Part shown: positions 1-8,061 of the stretch, one piece after another
Numbering within the stretch: the stretch's first letter is position 1
How the letters are laid out: each line of letters opens with the position of its first letter
Source of the DNA: Falsiroseomonas sp050563525
Lineage (GTDB): Bacteria; Pseudomonadota; Alphaproteobacteria; Acetobacterales; Acetobacteraceae
NCBI RefSeq assembly: GCF_050563525.1
Contig: NZ_JBNXUN010000002.1
Span: forward strand, 62,001 to 126,000
Length of the DNA stretch: 64,000 nt
Direction: 5' to 3'
The notes under the pieces: generated by a model
The model's input: the letters and a program-made list of their open reading frames with translations, nothing else
Told to the model about the DNA's origin: nothing
The model's database searches: none
Position numbers and translations under genes: made by a program

Positions 1-763
1 GAAGTCGCGGGTCGGGAACCCGCGCGGCGGCCAGGACATCCACCGCGGTGGCGCCGGCGGCCAGCAGCGCCAGGGCGCAGGCCTCGGCGGTGGCGCCGGA
101 GGTCATCACGTCATCCACCAGCAGTACGCGCTGGCCAGCCACGCGCCGGGCGCCGCGGTCGGTTAGCCGGAAGGCGCCGGCCAGCAGCGCCGCCCGCTGC
201 GCCGCACCCAGTTCCCCGAGCGGCGGCGTGGCGCGGGTGCGCCGCAGCAGGTCCGGGATGCAGGGCTTGCCGGCCAGGCGCGCCAGCCTCTGGGCCAGCA
301 GCGCCGCCTGGTTGTAGCGGCGCGACAGCAGCCGCCGCCAATGCAGCGGCACCGGCACGATCAGGTCGCAGGCGGCCAGCAGCGCCGCCCCGGCCTGCGC
401 CATCTTCTCCGCCAGCGGCGCCGCGAGGTCCGTGCGGTCGCCGTGCTTGAAGGGCAGGATGAGGCGTTGCGCCCCGGCATCGTAGCGCAGCGCGGCGCGG
501 GCGGCGCCATAGGCCGGCGGCCGAGCCAGGCACGCCAGGCACAGCCCGCCCGGCCCGGCCTGCCCGGCATGCAGGAACGGCACGCCGCATTTCGCGCAGA
601 AGGGGGCGGTAAGCCGCGCGAGCTGCCGGAAGCAGTCGCCACACTGCGTGCCCTGGCGCTCCACCGCCGCCTCGCAGGTCAGGCAGTGCGGCGGCAGCAG
701 GGCGTCCAGCACGCCGGCGCCGAGCCGCGCCAGCAGGAGCCTACCAGGCGCCGAAGGGGGCAT
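1..763 (-). CDS. comF: ComF family protein (amidophosphoribosyltransferase-like), 3' end cut by window
   Basis: The family is linked to DNA uptake and transformation in competent bacteria; its role here is unknown. About 254 residues are visible and the frame leaves the window near what should be the C-terminus. The N-terminal half has two zinc-ribbon-like cysteine clusters (HCLTC, QCGDC, then FCAKC and LCLAC). The C-terminal half carries the phosphoribosyltransferase signature VLLVDDVMTSGAT. I place the start at an ATG at 763, which lies inside the last codons of the upstream rhodanese gene. A GTG at 712 is an alternative. The overlap with the upstream gene suggests co-transcription. Confidence 0.85.
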   Translation of the reverse strand, partial: MPPSAPGRLLLARLGAGVLDALLPPHCLTCEAAVERQGTQCGDCFRQLARLTAPFCAKCGVPFLHAGQAGPGGLCLACLARPPAYGAARAALRYDAGAQRLILPFKHGDRTDLAAPLAEKMAQAGAALLAACDLIVPVPLHWRRLLSRRYNQAALLAQRLARLAGKPCIPDLLRRTRATPPLGELGAAQRAALLAGAFRLTDRGARRVAGQRVLLVDDVMTSGATAEACALALLAAGATAVDVLAAARVPDPRL

Positions 764-2306
764 CGCCGTCGCGTTCCACGGCGTGCACCAGGTCGATCTC
801 CCAGGCGAGGTAGGCGCGCATCGCCTCCTCCACGCCGCTGTTGCGGTCGTAGGGGCGCAGGTAGGCGTCGATGCAGGCGGCGTCCGGCGGGTCGGTGCGG
901 TCGGCCTCCAGCGGGAAGCCAGCCGCCTTCCAGGCCGCGGTGCCACCCTCCAGCACCGCCACATCGGCGATGCCCAGGCCCCGCAGTTCCGCCGCGCCGA
1001 GCGCCGCCAGCTCGTCCGAGGGTGCCGCGACCGCCACCGGGCGGCCGGGCGGCAGGCGCGCCGCGACGGCATCCAGCCGCGTCCGCACACCCCAGACCGC
1101 GCCGGGGATGTGCCCGGCCCGGAAGGCCAGCGACCGGGCGAGGTCCACCACCGCCACCTCCCCGCCCGCCGCCGCATCGGGCGCGATGCGCGGGACGGCG
1201 GGGCGCAGCGCGTCGGGCAGGCGCGGCGCCACGGGCCCCGTCTCCAGGTCCTCGTGGCCGTCCAGCATGAGGCAGGACACCTCCCAGCCGCCAAGCTGGC
1301 GCAGCCAGCCGGCGGTCATCGCGCTTCGGGTGCCGGTGTCGTCCACCAGCACGATCCGCGCGCCGCGCACCGCCACCCAGTTGTCCGTCGCCTGCACAAG
1401 CTGGCCGCCCGGGGCATTGGTGGCGCCGGGTAGGTGGCCGGCGGCGAACTCCGTCGGGTCGCGCACGTCGAGCAGGTAGGTGGTGCGGCCAGGCTCCGCA
1501 CGCAGCGCGGCCAGCCCGGCGCGGTCGATCCGACCCGCGCCCACCGCCTCCGCGAAGCTCCGGGCCCGCGCGAGTGTCTCGGCGGCATCGGCGGGGATGC
1601 CCGGCGCGAAACTCTCGTTGCGGCCGCGGTTGCAGCGGAAGCCAGCGAGTTCCCACCCCATGGTGCCGTTGCGCAGCGCCACCACCCGGTTCGGCAGCCC
1701 GGCCCGCCGCAGGCTCTCGGCGCCGAGGATCGACCGTGTCCGCCCGGCGCAGTTCACCACCACCGTGGTCCCCGGCCGCTCCAGCATCCCCGGCACGCGG
1801 TAGGCGAGCTCCGCGCCCGGCACGTTGATGCCGCCGGGGATCGACATGGCGTGGAATTCCGCCATCGGCCGGCTGTCCACCACCAGCAGATCCGCGCCCG
1901 CGGCCTGCATCGCCGCCAGTTCCTCCGCATCGACGGAGGGGGTTTCGTAGTGATGCTCGACCCACTCGCCGAAGGCCTTGGAGGGCACGTTGACGCCGGA
2001 GAACAGCTCATACCCCGCCGCCTGCCACGCCGGCGTGCCGCCTTCCAGCACCTGCACATCGGTGCAGCCGAGCGTCGCCAGGACCTCGGCGAGGCGCGCG
2101 GCGAGACCCTCCCCGCCATCGGTGCAGACCACCCGCACGTCGCGGCGCGGCAGCAGCAGGGGGGCGCGGAACTCGGCCTGGGACAGCGGGCAGGGCACCG
2201 CCCAGAACAAATGGGAGGCACCGAACTCGCCTTCCTCCCGCGCATCGAGGATGGCGAGCTCGGCGCCGTCGCGCAGCCAGGCCTTCAGCGTCGACGGTGC
2301 GACCAT
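741..2306 (-). CDS. Multidomain rhodanese-like protein (four rhodanese folds)
   Basis: Predicted cytoplasmic sulfurtransferase-like protein of 521 aa with four successive rhodanese domains (about residues 1-105, 120-225, 260-365 and 375-475). Rhodaneses carry sulfane sulfur on a cysteine in a C-x-x-x-x-R loop. The second domain has an intact loop, CAGRTRS, near residue 186. The first has a cysteine in an atypical loop (CTDGGEG). The third has aspartate instead (DDTGTRS) and the fourth has no cysteine (AAPSDEL). One or two domains are therefore probably catalytic and the rest structural. I chose the ATG at 2306 because GGGGAGGG lies just upstream; an in-frame GTG at 2327 is less likely. comF overlaps its 3' end. 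Confidence 0.85.
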   Translation of the reverse strand: MVAPSTLKAWLRDGAELAILDAREEGEFGASHLFWAVPCPLSQAEFRAPLLLPRRDVRVVCTDGGEGLAARLAEVLATLGCTDVQVLEGGTPAWQAAGYELFSGVNVPSKAFGEWVEHHYETPSVDAEELAAMQAAGADLLVVDSRPMAEFHAMSIPGGINVPGAELAYRVPGMLERPGTTVVVNCAGRTRSILGAESLRRAGLPNRVVALRNGTMGWELAGFRCNRGRNESFAPGIPADAAETLARARSFAEAVGAGRIDRAGLAALRAEPGRTTYLLDVRDPTEFAAGHLPGATNAPGGQLVQATDNWVAVRGARIVLVDDTGTRSAMTAGWLRQLGGWEVSCLMLDGHEDLETGPVAPRLPDALRPAVPRIAPDAAAGGEVAVVDLARSLAFRAGHIPGAVWGVRTRLDAVAARLPPGRPVAVAAPSDELAALGAAELRGLGIADVAVLEGGTAAWKAAGFPLEADRTDPPDAACIDAYLRPYDRNSGVEEAMRAYLAWEIDLVHAVERDGDAPFGAW

Positions 2307-2379
2307 GCGTCCCTCCCCTAAGTCCACGAAAGCCTAGCCCGCCTTGTCCGCAGGGCGAAGCGGGCGCATCTGCCGCCGG

Positions 2380-3264
2380 ATGGATGCGATGCAGGTTTTC
2401 GATCGGGCGCTGCTGCGCCGCCGCCGCGACCGGGCCGCCGGCACGGTGCAGCAGGTGGCGCCGATCCTGGAGGATTGCGCCGACCGGCTGCTGGACCGGC
2501 TGGATGATGTGACGCGCCGGTTTTCCCGCGCGCTGGACCTCGGCGGACGTGGCGTGGTGGCGCCGAGGCTGCGCGACCGGGGCATCGCCTCGATTGTCTC
2601 GGCCGACCTGTCGCCAAGGATGGCTTCGCGCACTGGGGGGCTGGCGGTGGCGGCGGATGAGGAGTTCCTGCCTTTCGCCCCGGAAAGCTTCGACCTGATC
2701 GTGGCCAGCCTGTCGCTGCACTGGGTCAACGATTTGCCGGGTGCGCTGATCCAGATCCGCCGGGCCTTGGCGCCGGATGGCTTGTTCCTGGCCTCCCTGC
2801 CCGGCCTCGGCACGTTGCAGCCGCTGCGCCAGGCGCTGGCGGAGGCGGAGACGGCACTGCGCGGTGGGCTCTCGCCGCGCGTCTCGCCCTTCCCGGAATT
2901 GCGCGACGCCGCCGGCCTGCTGCAACGCGCCGGCTTCGCGCTGCCGGTGGCGGATGCGGAGGAAGTGGGGCTTGCCTACCGCACGCCCTTCGCCCTGCTG
3001 GCCGACCTGCGCGCGGCCGGGGAGGCGAATGCGGTGCTGGCGCGCGACCCGCGCACGCCGCCACGCGCCCTGTTCCCGATGGCAGCCGCCGCCCTGCCGG
3101 AAGGGCAGGACGGCATCCGGCCCGGCCTGCGGCTTCTGATGCTGACCGGCTGGGCACCGCATGAAAGCCAGCAGAAGCCGGCGCGGCCCGGCAGCGCGAC
3201 GCATCGGCTGGCGGATGCACTGGGCAGCACCGAGCAGAAGACGGGTGAGAAACCCGGCGGGTAG
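2380..3264 (+). CDS. SAM-dependent methyltransferase, NDUFAF5/BioC-like
   Basis: Class I methyltransferase of about 294 aa. The opening segment VFDRALLRRRRDRAA matches the start of NDUFAF5-type proteins, which act on the NDUFS7 subunit of respiratory complex I. The nucleotide-binding loop is ALDLGGRG near residue 50, and motif FDLIVASLSLHWVNDLPG lies near residue 107. The tail after about residue 265 is low in complexity. Start candidates are ATG 2380 and ATG 2389; a TTG at 2344 is also open. It is divergent from the rhodanese gene with a 73-base spacer. A complex I assembly role is an inference from family resemblance. BioC-like activity is the main alternative. Confidence 0.8.
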   Translation: MDAMQVFDRALLRRRRDRAAGTVQQVAPILEDCADRLLDRLDDVTRRFSRALDLGGRGVVAPRLRDRGIASIVSADLSPRMASRTGGLAVAADEEFLPFAPESFDLIVASLSLHWVNDLPGALIQIRRALAPDGLFLASLPGLGTLQPLRQALAEAETALRGGLSPRVSPFPELRDAAGLLQRAGFALPVADAEEVGLAYRTPFALLADLRAAGEANAVLARDPRTPPRALFPMAAAALPEGQDGIRPGLRLLMLTGWAPHESQQKPARPGSATHRLADALGSTEQKTGEKPGG

Positions 3265-3265
3265 A

Positions 3266-3309
3266 GCATTTTCAAGTCCGGCGTGCACGCCGGACAACTC
3301 GGAAAATGC
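3266..3309. repeat. Nested palindromic element between methyltransferase and map
   Basis: An 8-base inverted repeat (GCATTTTC at 3266-3273, GAAAATGC at 3302-3309) encloses a perfect 20-base palindrome at 3276-3295 (GTCCGGCGTG and its complement). It begins two bases after the methyltransferase stop. It could fold as a long hairpin acting as a terminator without a T-tract. It also resembles the short 'GAGCATTTTC...GAAAATGC' intergenic elements dispersed in many alphaproteobacterial genomes. Confidence 0.7.
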
Positions 3310-3423
3310 GCCAAGACAAGCGCCCTAGCCCGCCGCGCAACCCCGCCATGCCTTGCATCGACAGGGACCACAGCGCATCTTCCCGCTTTGTATCAGCATC
3401 TTTTCGGGACGGTCCCACACATC

Positions 3424-4230
3424 ATGGAGCAGCAGGCCGGCGAAAGCCGTCGCATCACCCTCCACGCGCCGGCGGATTTCGAAGGCATGCGCCGTGCCGG
3501 CCGCCTCGCGGCCGAGACGCTGGACATGATCACGCCGCATGTGAAGCCGGGCATCACCACCGAGGCGATCGACCGGCTGATCCACGACTTCGTGCTGGCG
3601 CATGACGCGATCCCGGCGACTCTCGGCTATCGCGGCTACACCAAATCCTCCTGCACCTCGATCAACCACGTGGTCTGCCACGGCATCCCGGGCGACCGGG
3701 TGCTGCTGGATGGCGACATCGTGAATATCGACGTCACCGTCATTCTCGATGGCTGGCACGGCGACACCAGCCGGATGTACATCGCCGGCACGCCGTCCAC
3801 CAAGGCGCGGCTGCTGATGGACGTCACCTACGAGTCCATGATGCGCGGCGTCGCCGCCATCAGGCCGGGTGCGACGCTCGGCGATATCGGCCACGCCATC
3901 CAGTCCTATGTCGAGCGCAACCGCTTTTCCGTGGTGCGGGATTTTTGCGGCCACGGCATCGGCCGGCGCTTCCACGAGCCGCCGAACGTGCTGCATTTCG
4001 GACGCCCCGGCGAAGGCCCCGTCCTGAAGCCCGGCATGTTCTTCACCGTGGAGCCCATGGTGAATGCCGGGCGGCCGGAGGTGAAGGTGCTGGACGATGG
4101 CTGGACCGCCGTGACCCGCGACCGCAGCCTGTCGGCGCAGTTCGAGCACATGGTCGGCGTCACTGCCGATGGCGCGGAGATCTTCACCATCTCCCCGGCC
4201 GGCTTGCACCGCCCGCCCTTCGGCGCCTGA
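3424..4230 (+). CDS. map: Methionine aminopeptidase, type I
   Basis: Removes the N-terminal initiator methionine from nascent cytoplasmic proteins. The 268-residue length fits type I MetAPs. The usual metal ligands are visible: the Asp of GDIVNIDVT, the Asp of WHGDTSRMY, the His of GHGIGRRFHEPP, the Glu of FTVEPMV and the Glu of AQFEHMV. The substrate-loop segment INHVVCHGIPGD is also present. The ATG at 3424 gives the expected N-terminus MEQQAGESRR; the open frame upstream runs through the palindromic element and is not coding. radC follows in the same direction after 61 bases. Confidence 0.96.
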   Translation: MEQQAGESRRITLHAPADFEGMRRAGRLAAETLDMITPHVKPGITTEAIDRLIHDFVLAHDAIPATLGYRGYTKSSCTSINHVVCHGIPGDRVLLDGDIVNIDVTVILDGWHGDTSRMYIAGTPSTKARLLMDVTYESMMRGVAAIRPGATLGDIGHAIQSYVERNRFSVVRDFCGHGIGRRFHEPPNVLHFGRPGEGPVLKPGMFFTVEPMVNAGRPEVKVLDDGWTAVTRDRSLSAQFEHMVGVTADGAEIFTISPAGLHRPPFGA

Positions 4231-4291
4231 ACGCAACGGTTGAACATCAGGCCTGGACGTTGCACCCTTCGCCGTTGAGCGAGGGGTGAGG

Positions 4292-5053
4292 ATGGCGCGG
4301 AAGCCGCAATTTTCCGAGGCGAGTGCCGGGCTGGAGGGGTTGTTCCCGGCAGATGACGCCGGGTTGTCCGAGGCCGCGCCTCCGCCCGGACATTTGGGGC
4401 ACCGCGCCCGAATGCGCACCCGGCTGCTGACGGCCGGCCCGGACAGCCTGCTCGACCACGAGATGCTGGAGATGCTGCTGTTCCAGGCGTTGCCGCGCCG
4501 CGACACCAAGCCGATCGCCCGCGCCCTTCTTGCCCGCTTCGGCAGTTTCGCGAATGCCATCGCCGCGCCCGCCCGCGACTTGCAGCAGGTGGAGGGGATG
4601 GGGGAGGCCGGTACCGCGGCGCTGAAGACCGTCCACGGCGCGGCGCTGCGGATGATGCGGGCGGAAGTGCGCGACCAGCCGGTGCTGAACAACTGGGACC
4701 GGCTCATCGGCTACCTGTCCGCCGCGCTGGCCCGCGAATCGGTGGAGCAGTTCCGGCTGCTGTTCCTCGACAGCAAGAACCGCCTGATCGCGGACGAGGC
4801 GCAGGCGCGCGGCACGGTGAACCACACGCCGGTCTATCCGCGCGAGGTTGTGAAGCGGGCGCTGGAATTGCAGGCGACGGCGCTGATCCTGGTGCACAAC
4901 CACCCCTCCGGCGACCCGACACCATCCCGCGCCGATATCGAGATGACGCAGGAGGTGAAGGCGGCAGCGGCGGTGCTCGGCATCGCGGTGCACGACCATC
5001 TGATCGTCGGCAACGGCCGGCACCTCTCCTTCCGACGCGAAGGGCTGCTGTAG
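4292..5053 (+). CDS. radC: RadC family JAB/MPN protein
   Basis: RadC proteins were named for DNA repair, but their biochemical role is unsettled. The protein has about 253 aa: an N-terminal helix-hairpin-helix region (about residues 40-110, VEGMGEAGTAAL) and a C-terminal JAB metalloprotease-like domain with the zinc signature HNHPSGDPTPSRAD. The start ATG 4292 has GAGGGG at 4281-4286. A GTG at 4286 in the same frame would overlap that ribosome-binding site. It follows map closely and is followed by three tandem GC-rich repeats. Confidence 0.93.
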   Translation: MARKPQFSEASAGLEGLFPADDAGLSEAAPPPGHLGHRARMRTRLLTAGPDSLLDHEMLEMLLFQALPRRDTKPIARALLARFGSFANAIAAPARDLQQVEGMGEAGTAALKTVHGAALRMMRAEVRDQPVLNNWDRLIGYLSAALARESVEQFRLLFLDSKNRLIADEAQARGTVNHTPVYPREVVKRALELQATALILVHNHPSGDPTPSRADIEMTQEVKAAAAVLGIAVHDHLIVGNGRHLSFRREGLL

Positions 5054-5057
5054 CGCC

Positions 5058-5126
5058 CCATCGCCGCTCCGCGGCGGGGGCCATCGCCGCTCCGCGGCGG
5101 GGGCCATTGCCGCTCCGCGGTGGGGC
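5058..5126. repeat. Three tandem 23-bp GC-rich repeats with internal hairpins
   Basis: Units lie at 5058-5080, 5081-5103 and 5104-5126. The consensus is CCATCGCCGCTCCGCGGCGG followed by GGG, and the third unit has two base changes. Each unit holds the inverted repeat GCCGC-TCC-GCGGC, and GCCCC/GGGGC arms can extend the stem. It starts four bases after the radC stop, so it could act as a reinforced terminator or be a small satellite. Confidence 0.85.
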
Positions 5127-5186
5127 GCGCACTGTTTCCCACATCGCAGGACGGACGCAGATCCGTCGGGATGAGGAAACGCCATC

Positions 5187-7172
5187 ATGCATCACCTGCT
5201 GCGCCTCTGCGCCGCCGGGCTGTGCGGCCTCGCGCTGCCTGGCCTCGCCACGCCGGCCGCTGCCGAAGTCGTCCGCTTCGAGACCCTGGAGAGCGTGCCG
5301 GCCTTCGAGGGCCGCAGCTTCGAGGGCACCGGCCCCTACCTCCGCATTACGGGCCGCGCCACCATCGCGGGGGACCCGGCGGACCCGCGCAACGCGGTGA
5401 TCGCGGATATCGACCGCGCCCCGCGCAACGCTCAGGGACGGGTGGAGGCGGTGGCCGATGTGGTGCTGCTGCGGCCGGCCGACCCGGCGCGCGGCAACGG
5501 GACGCTGCTGGTGGACGTGCCGAACCGCGGCCGCAAGCTGGCGCCGCAACTGTTCGACGACGTGGCGCAGCCGGCCGCCAACCGCGCCGAACAGGCCGCC
5601 GATGCCGGGATCGGCTTTCTGCATCGCCAGGGCTATTCCATGGCCTGGATCGGCTGGCAGGCCGACATCCCATCGCAGCCCGGCCAGCTGGCGCTGGCGG
5701 CGCCGACACTCGATGGCGTGACGGGCGCGTCCCGCGACGAGTTCCTGTTCGACCACCTGCGCAACCCGGTGACGGCGACGCTCACCTGGCCGCTGGCCGA
5801 CCCGGCGAACCTCGCCGTCACCGTGCGCGGCCACTGGTCCGAACCAAGGCAGACGCCGACCGGCCTTTCGGTGCGCGCCACGGGTCTACGGACGGTCGAG
5901 ATCAGCCGCCCCGAAAGCGGCTTCGATGCCGCTGCGCTGTACGAGGTGACCTACACCGCGCGCGATCCGATCCTGACCGGCCTCGGCTTCGCCGCCACGC
6001 GGGACGTCGCCGCCTTCCTGCGCCGGGACACCAGCGCGGCGAACCCGCTGGCGCATCAGGGCCGGCCGATGGTGCAGCGGGCCGTCGGCTTCGGCGTCTC
6101 GCAATCCGGCCGCTTCCTGCGCGACTTCCTGTGGCTCGGCTTCAACGAGGACACCAGCGGCCGCATGGTGTTCGACGGCATCATCCCGCACATCGCCGGG
6201 GCCCGGCGCATGGCGACGAACTTCCGGTTCGGACAGCCCGGCCGCAACGCGCGGCACCCGCAGGACCCGGCCTGGCAGGCGGATCTCGGACCCTTCAGCT
6301 ATGCGGCGATGGAAGACCCGGTCACCGGCCGGCGCGATGGGCTGATGCTGCGCTGCCGGATCGGCGCCACCTGCCCCAAGGTCATGCAGACCGACAGCGA
6401 GCATGAGTGGTGGGCTTCCCGCGCCTCCCTGCTGGTGACGGACCTGGACGGCAACCACATCGACTTGCCCGCCGATGTCCGCGCCTACATGATCGCGGGC
6501 ACGCCGCATTTCACGAACCCCGGGGAGGCGCCGCGACGTGCGCCGACCATGGCCCTGCAGGTGAACCCGATGCATGCCGGCCCGCCGATGCGGGCCCTGC
6601 TGGTGGCGATGCAGGAATGGCTGGATACGGGCGTCGAGCCGCCGGCCAGCCGGGTCCCAATGCGGGCACATGGCACGCTGGTGGACGCCGCGGCCGCGGT
6701 GCCCACCAACATCCCCGGCCTGCCCTATGCCGGCATCTTCACCGGTGCCGCAGTTTCCGACCAATCCGTCTTCCCGCCACGGCTGCTCGGCGATTACCCG
6801 GTCTTGGTGCCGCGCGCGGATGCGGATGGCATGGCCATCGCCGGCATCCGCATGCTGCCGCTCGCCGTGCCGCGCGCCAGCTATACCGGCTGGAATCCCC
6901 GAGCGGAGGGCTTCGGCGCCGGCACCCTGTTCCCGTTGCAGGGCGCCGTCGTGCCGTTCGCCGCGACGCGGGAGGAACGCCTGGCGGCGAACGACCCGCG
7001 TCCCTCGCTGGCCGAACGCTATCCCGACGCCGCGTCCTACGTGGCGGCGGTGCGCGAAGCCGCTTCGCGGATGGTGGCGGAGCGCCTGCTCCTGCCGGAA
7101 GATGCCCAGCGCGCCGTGGCGGCGGCGGACGCAGGACGGCTCGCGCAGCTGGCGCGCGGCACCGCCGATTGA
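5187..7172 (+). CDS. Secreted alpha/beta-hydrolase domain protein
   Basis: This 661-aa protein starts with a clear signal peptide (hydrophobic LCAAGLCGLALPGLA, cleavage after ATPAAA), so it probably acts in the periplasm or outside. The body matches the large 'alpha/beta hydrolase domain-containing' family found in alphaproteobacteria. A nucleophile-elbow-like motif GVSQSGRFLRDF lies near residue 305, and a later HEWW segment is near residue 402. The substrate of the family is mostly unknown; esterase or lactonase activity is a reasonable guess only. It is followed after 34 bases by a secreted protease gene, so co-export of two periplasmic hydrolases is plausible. Confidence 0.85.
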   Translation: MHHLLRLCAAGLCGLALPGLATPAAAEVVRFETLESVPAFEGRSFEGTGPYLRITGRATIAGDPADPRNAVIADIDRAPRNAQGRVEAVADVVLLRPADPARGNGTLLVDVPNRGRKLAPQLFDDVAQPAANRAEQAADAGIGFLHRQGYSMAWIGWQADIPSQPGQLALAAPTLDGVTGASRDEFLFDHLRNPVTATLTWPLADPANLAVTVRGHWSEPRQTPTGLSVRATGLRTVEISRPESGFDAAALYEVTYTARDPILTGLGFAATRDVAAFLRRDTSAANPLAHQGRPMVQRAVGFGVSQSGRFLRDFLWLGFNEDTSGRMVFDGIIPHIAGARRMATNFRFGQPGRNARHPQDPAWQADLGPFSYAAMEDPVTGRRDGLMLRCRIGATCPKVMQTDSEHEWWASRASLLVTDLDGNHIDLPADVRAYMIAGTPHFTNPGEAPRRAPTMALQVNPMHAGPPMRALLVAMQEWLDTGVEPPASRVPMRAHGTLVDAAAAVPTNIPGLPYAGIFTGAAVSDQSVFPPRLLGDYPVLVPRADADGMAIAGIRMLPLAVPRASYTGWNPRAEGFGAGTLFPLQGAVVPFAATREERLAANDPRPSLAERYPDAASYVAAVREAASRMVAERLLLPEDAQRAVAAADAGRLAQLARGTAD

Positions 7173-7206
7173 CCGCAGGGGCGCGGACTCGGCATGCTGG
7201 CGGAAC

Positions 7207-8061
7207 ATGCAACGTCCCCTGTCGCTGATCCCCGCCCTGCTGCTCGCCCTGGTCGCAGGCGGCGATGCGCTCGGCCAGGGCAAGCCGCAGCCGGGTGGTG
7301 CGCCCCAGGCACCCCAGGCCCGAGCATTTCCGCCGCTGCCGACCAGCAAGCCGCCGGCACTGTCGGCCGCGCCGCAGGCCAGGGTGCCCACGGTGCCGGG
7401 CAAGCCGGGGGCGCCGTCGCCAGAGGCCACCGGGCGCATGGTTTCCTCCGGCACCGGCTTCGTCGTGGCGCCGGGGCGGGCGCTGACCAATGCGCATGTG
7501 GTGGAGCGTTGCCGCGCGCTCCGCGTGCGCGCGGCCAACGGCACGGACATGACCGCCCGCGTGCTGCGCGCCGACCGCCAGCGCGACCTGGCCCTGATCG
7601 AGGTGCCGGCCGAGGCCGGGCCGCCGCTGGCCTTCCGGCGGGAGATGAACATCCGGCGCGGGGAGGGCGTGGTGACCTACGGCTTCCCGCTGGCCGGCAT
7701 GCTGTCCTCCGGCCCGACGCTGACGACCGGGGAGGTCTCGGCGCTGGCCGGGCTGGCCGATGACCAGCGCCAGTTCCAGATCTCGGCGCCAGTGCAGCCG
7801 GGCAATTCCGGCGGCCCGCTTCTGGACCTGGCCGGCCATGTGGTCGGCGTCATCGTCTCCAAGCTCAACGCTGCCCGCGTCGCCCAGCGCACCGGCGACA
7901 TCCCGCAGAACGTGAACTTCGCGGTCAAGGGCAACGAGGCGCTGGAGTTCCTGCGCGGGGCCGGGGTGGTGCCGGCGATGGGCACGGGCCCGGCGCGGAC
8001 GGCGGCGGAGGTGGGCGAGATCGCCCACCCCTCCACGCTGTTCATGCGCTGCCTGGGGTAG
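7207..8061 (+). CDS. Secreted trypsin-like serine protease (S1C/DegP-like fold, no PDZ)
   Basis: The 284-aa protein has a signal peptide at residues 1-24, then about 50 residues rich in Pro and Ala, then a trypsin-fold domain. The catalytic triad is visible: His in TNAHVVE, Asp in RQRDLALIEV and Ser in QPGNSGGPLLD. No PDZ domain follows, so this is a short HtrA-like endopeptidase, probably periplasmic. ATG 7207 is the only start that gives a good signal peptide. Its 3' end overlaps the convergent O-antigen ligase-like gene by 20 bases. Confidence 0.88.
   Translation: MQRPLSLIPALLLALVAGGDALGQGKPQPGGAPQAPQARAFPPLPTSKPPALSAAPQARVPTVPGKPGAPSPEATGRMVSSGTGFVVAPGRALTNAHVVERCRALRVRAANGTDMTARVLRADRQRDLALIEVPAEAGPPLAFRREMNIRRGEGVVTYGFPLAGMLSSGPTLTTGEVSALAGLADDQRQFQISAPVQPGNSGGPLLDLAGHVVGVIVSKLNAARVAQRTGDIPQNVNFAVKGNEALEFLRGAGVVPAMGTGPARTAAEVGEIAHPSTLFMRCLG

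Noticed and set aside
4248..4290. Short spacer before radC checked for a riboswitch or leader.
   Set aside because: Too short and without recognisable structure beyond the ribosome-binding site.
5058..5126. Tandem repeats considered as a CRISPR array.
   Set aside because: Units are contiguous with no spacers and no cas genes are nearby.
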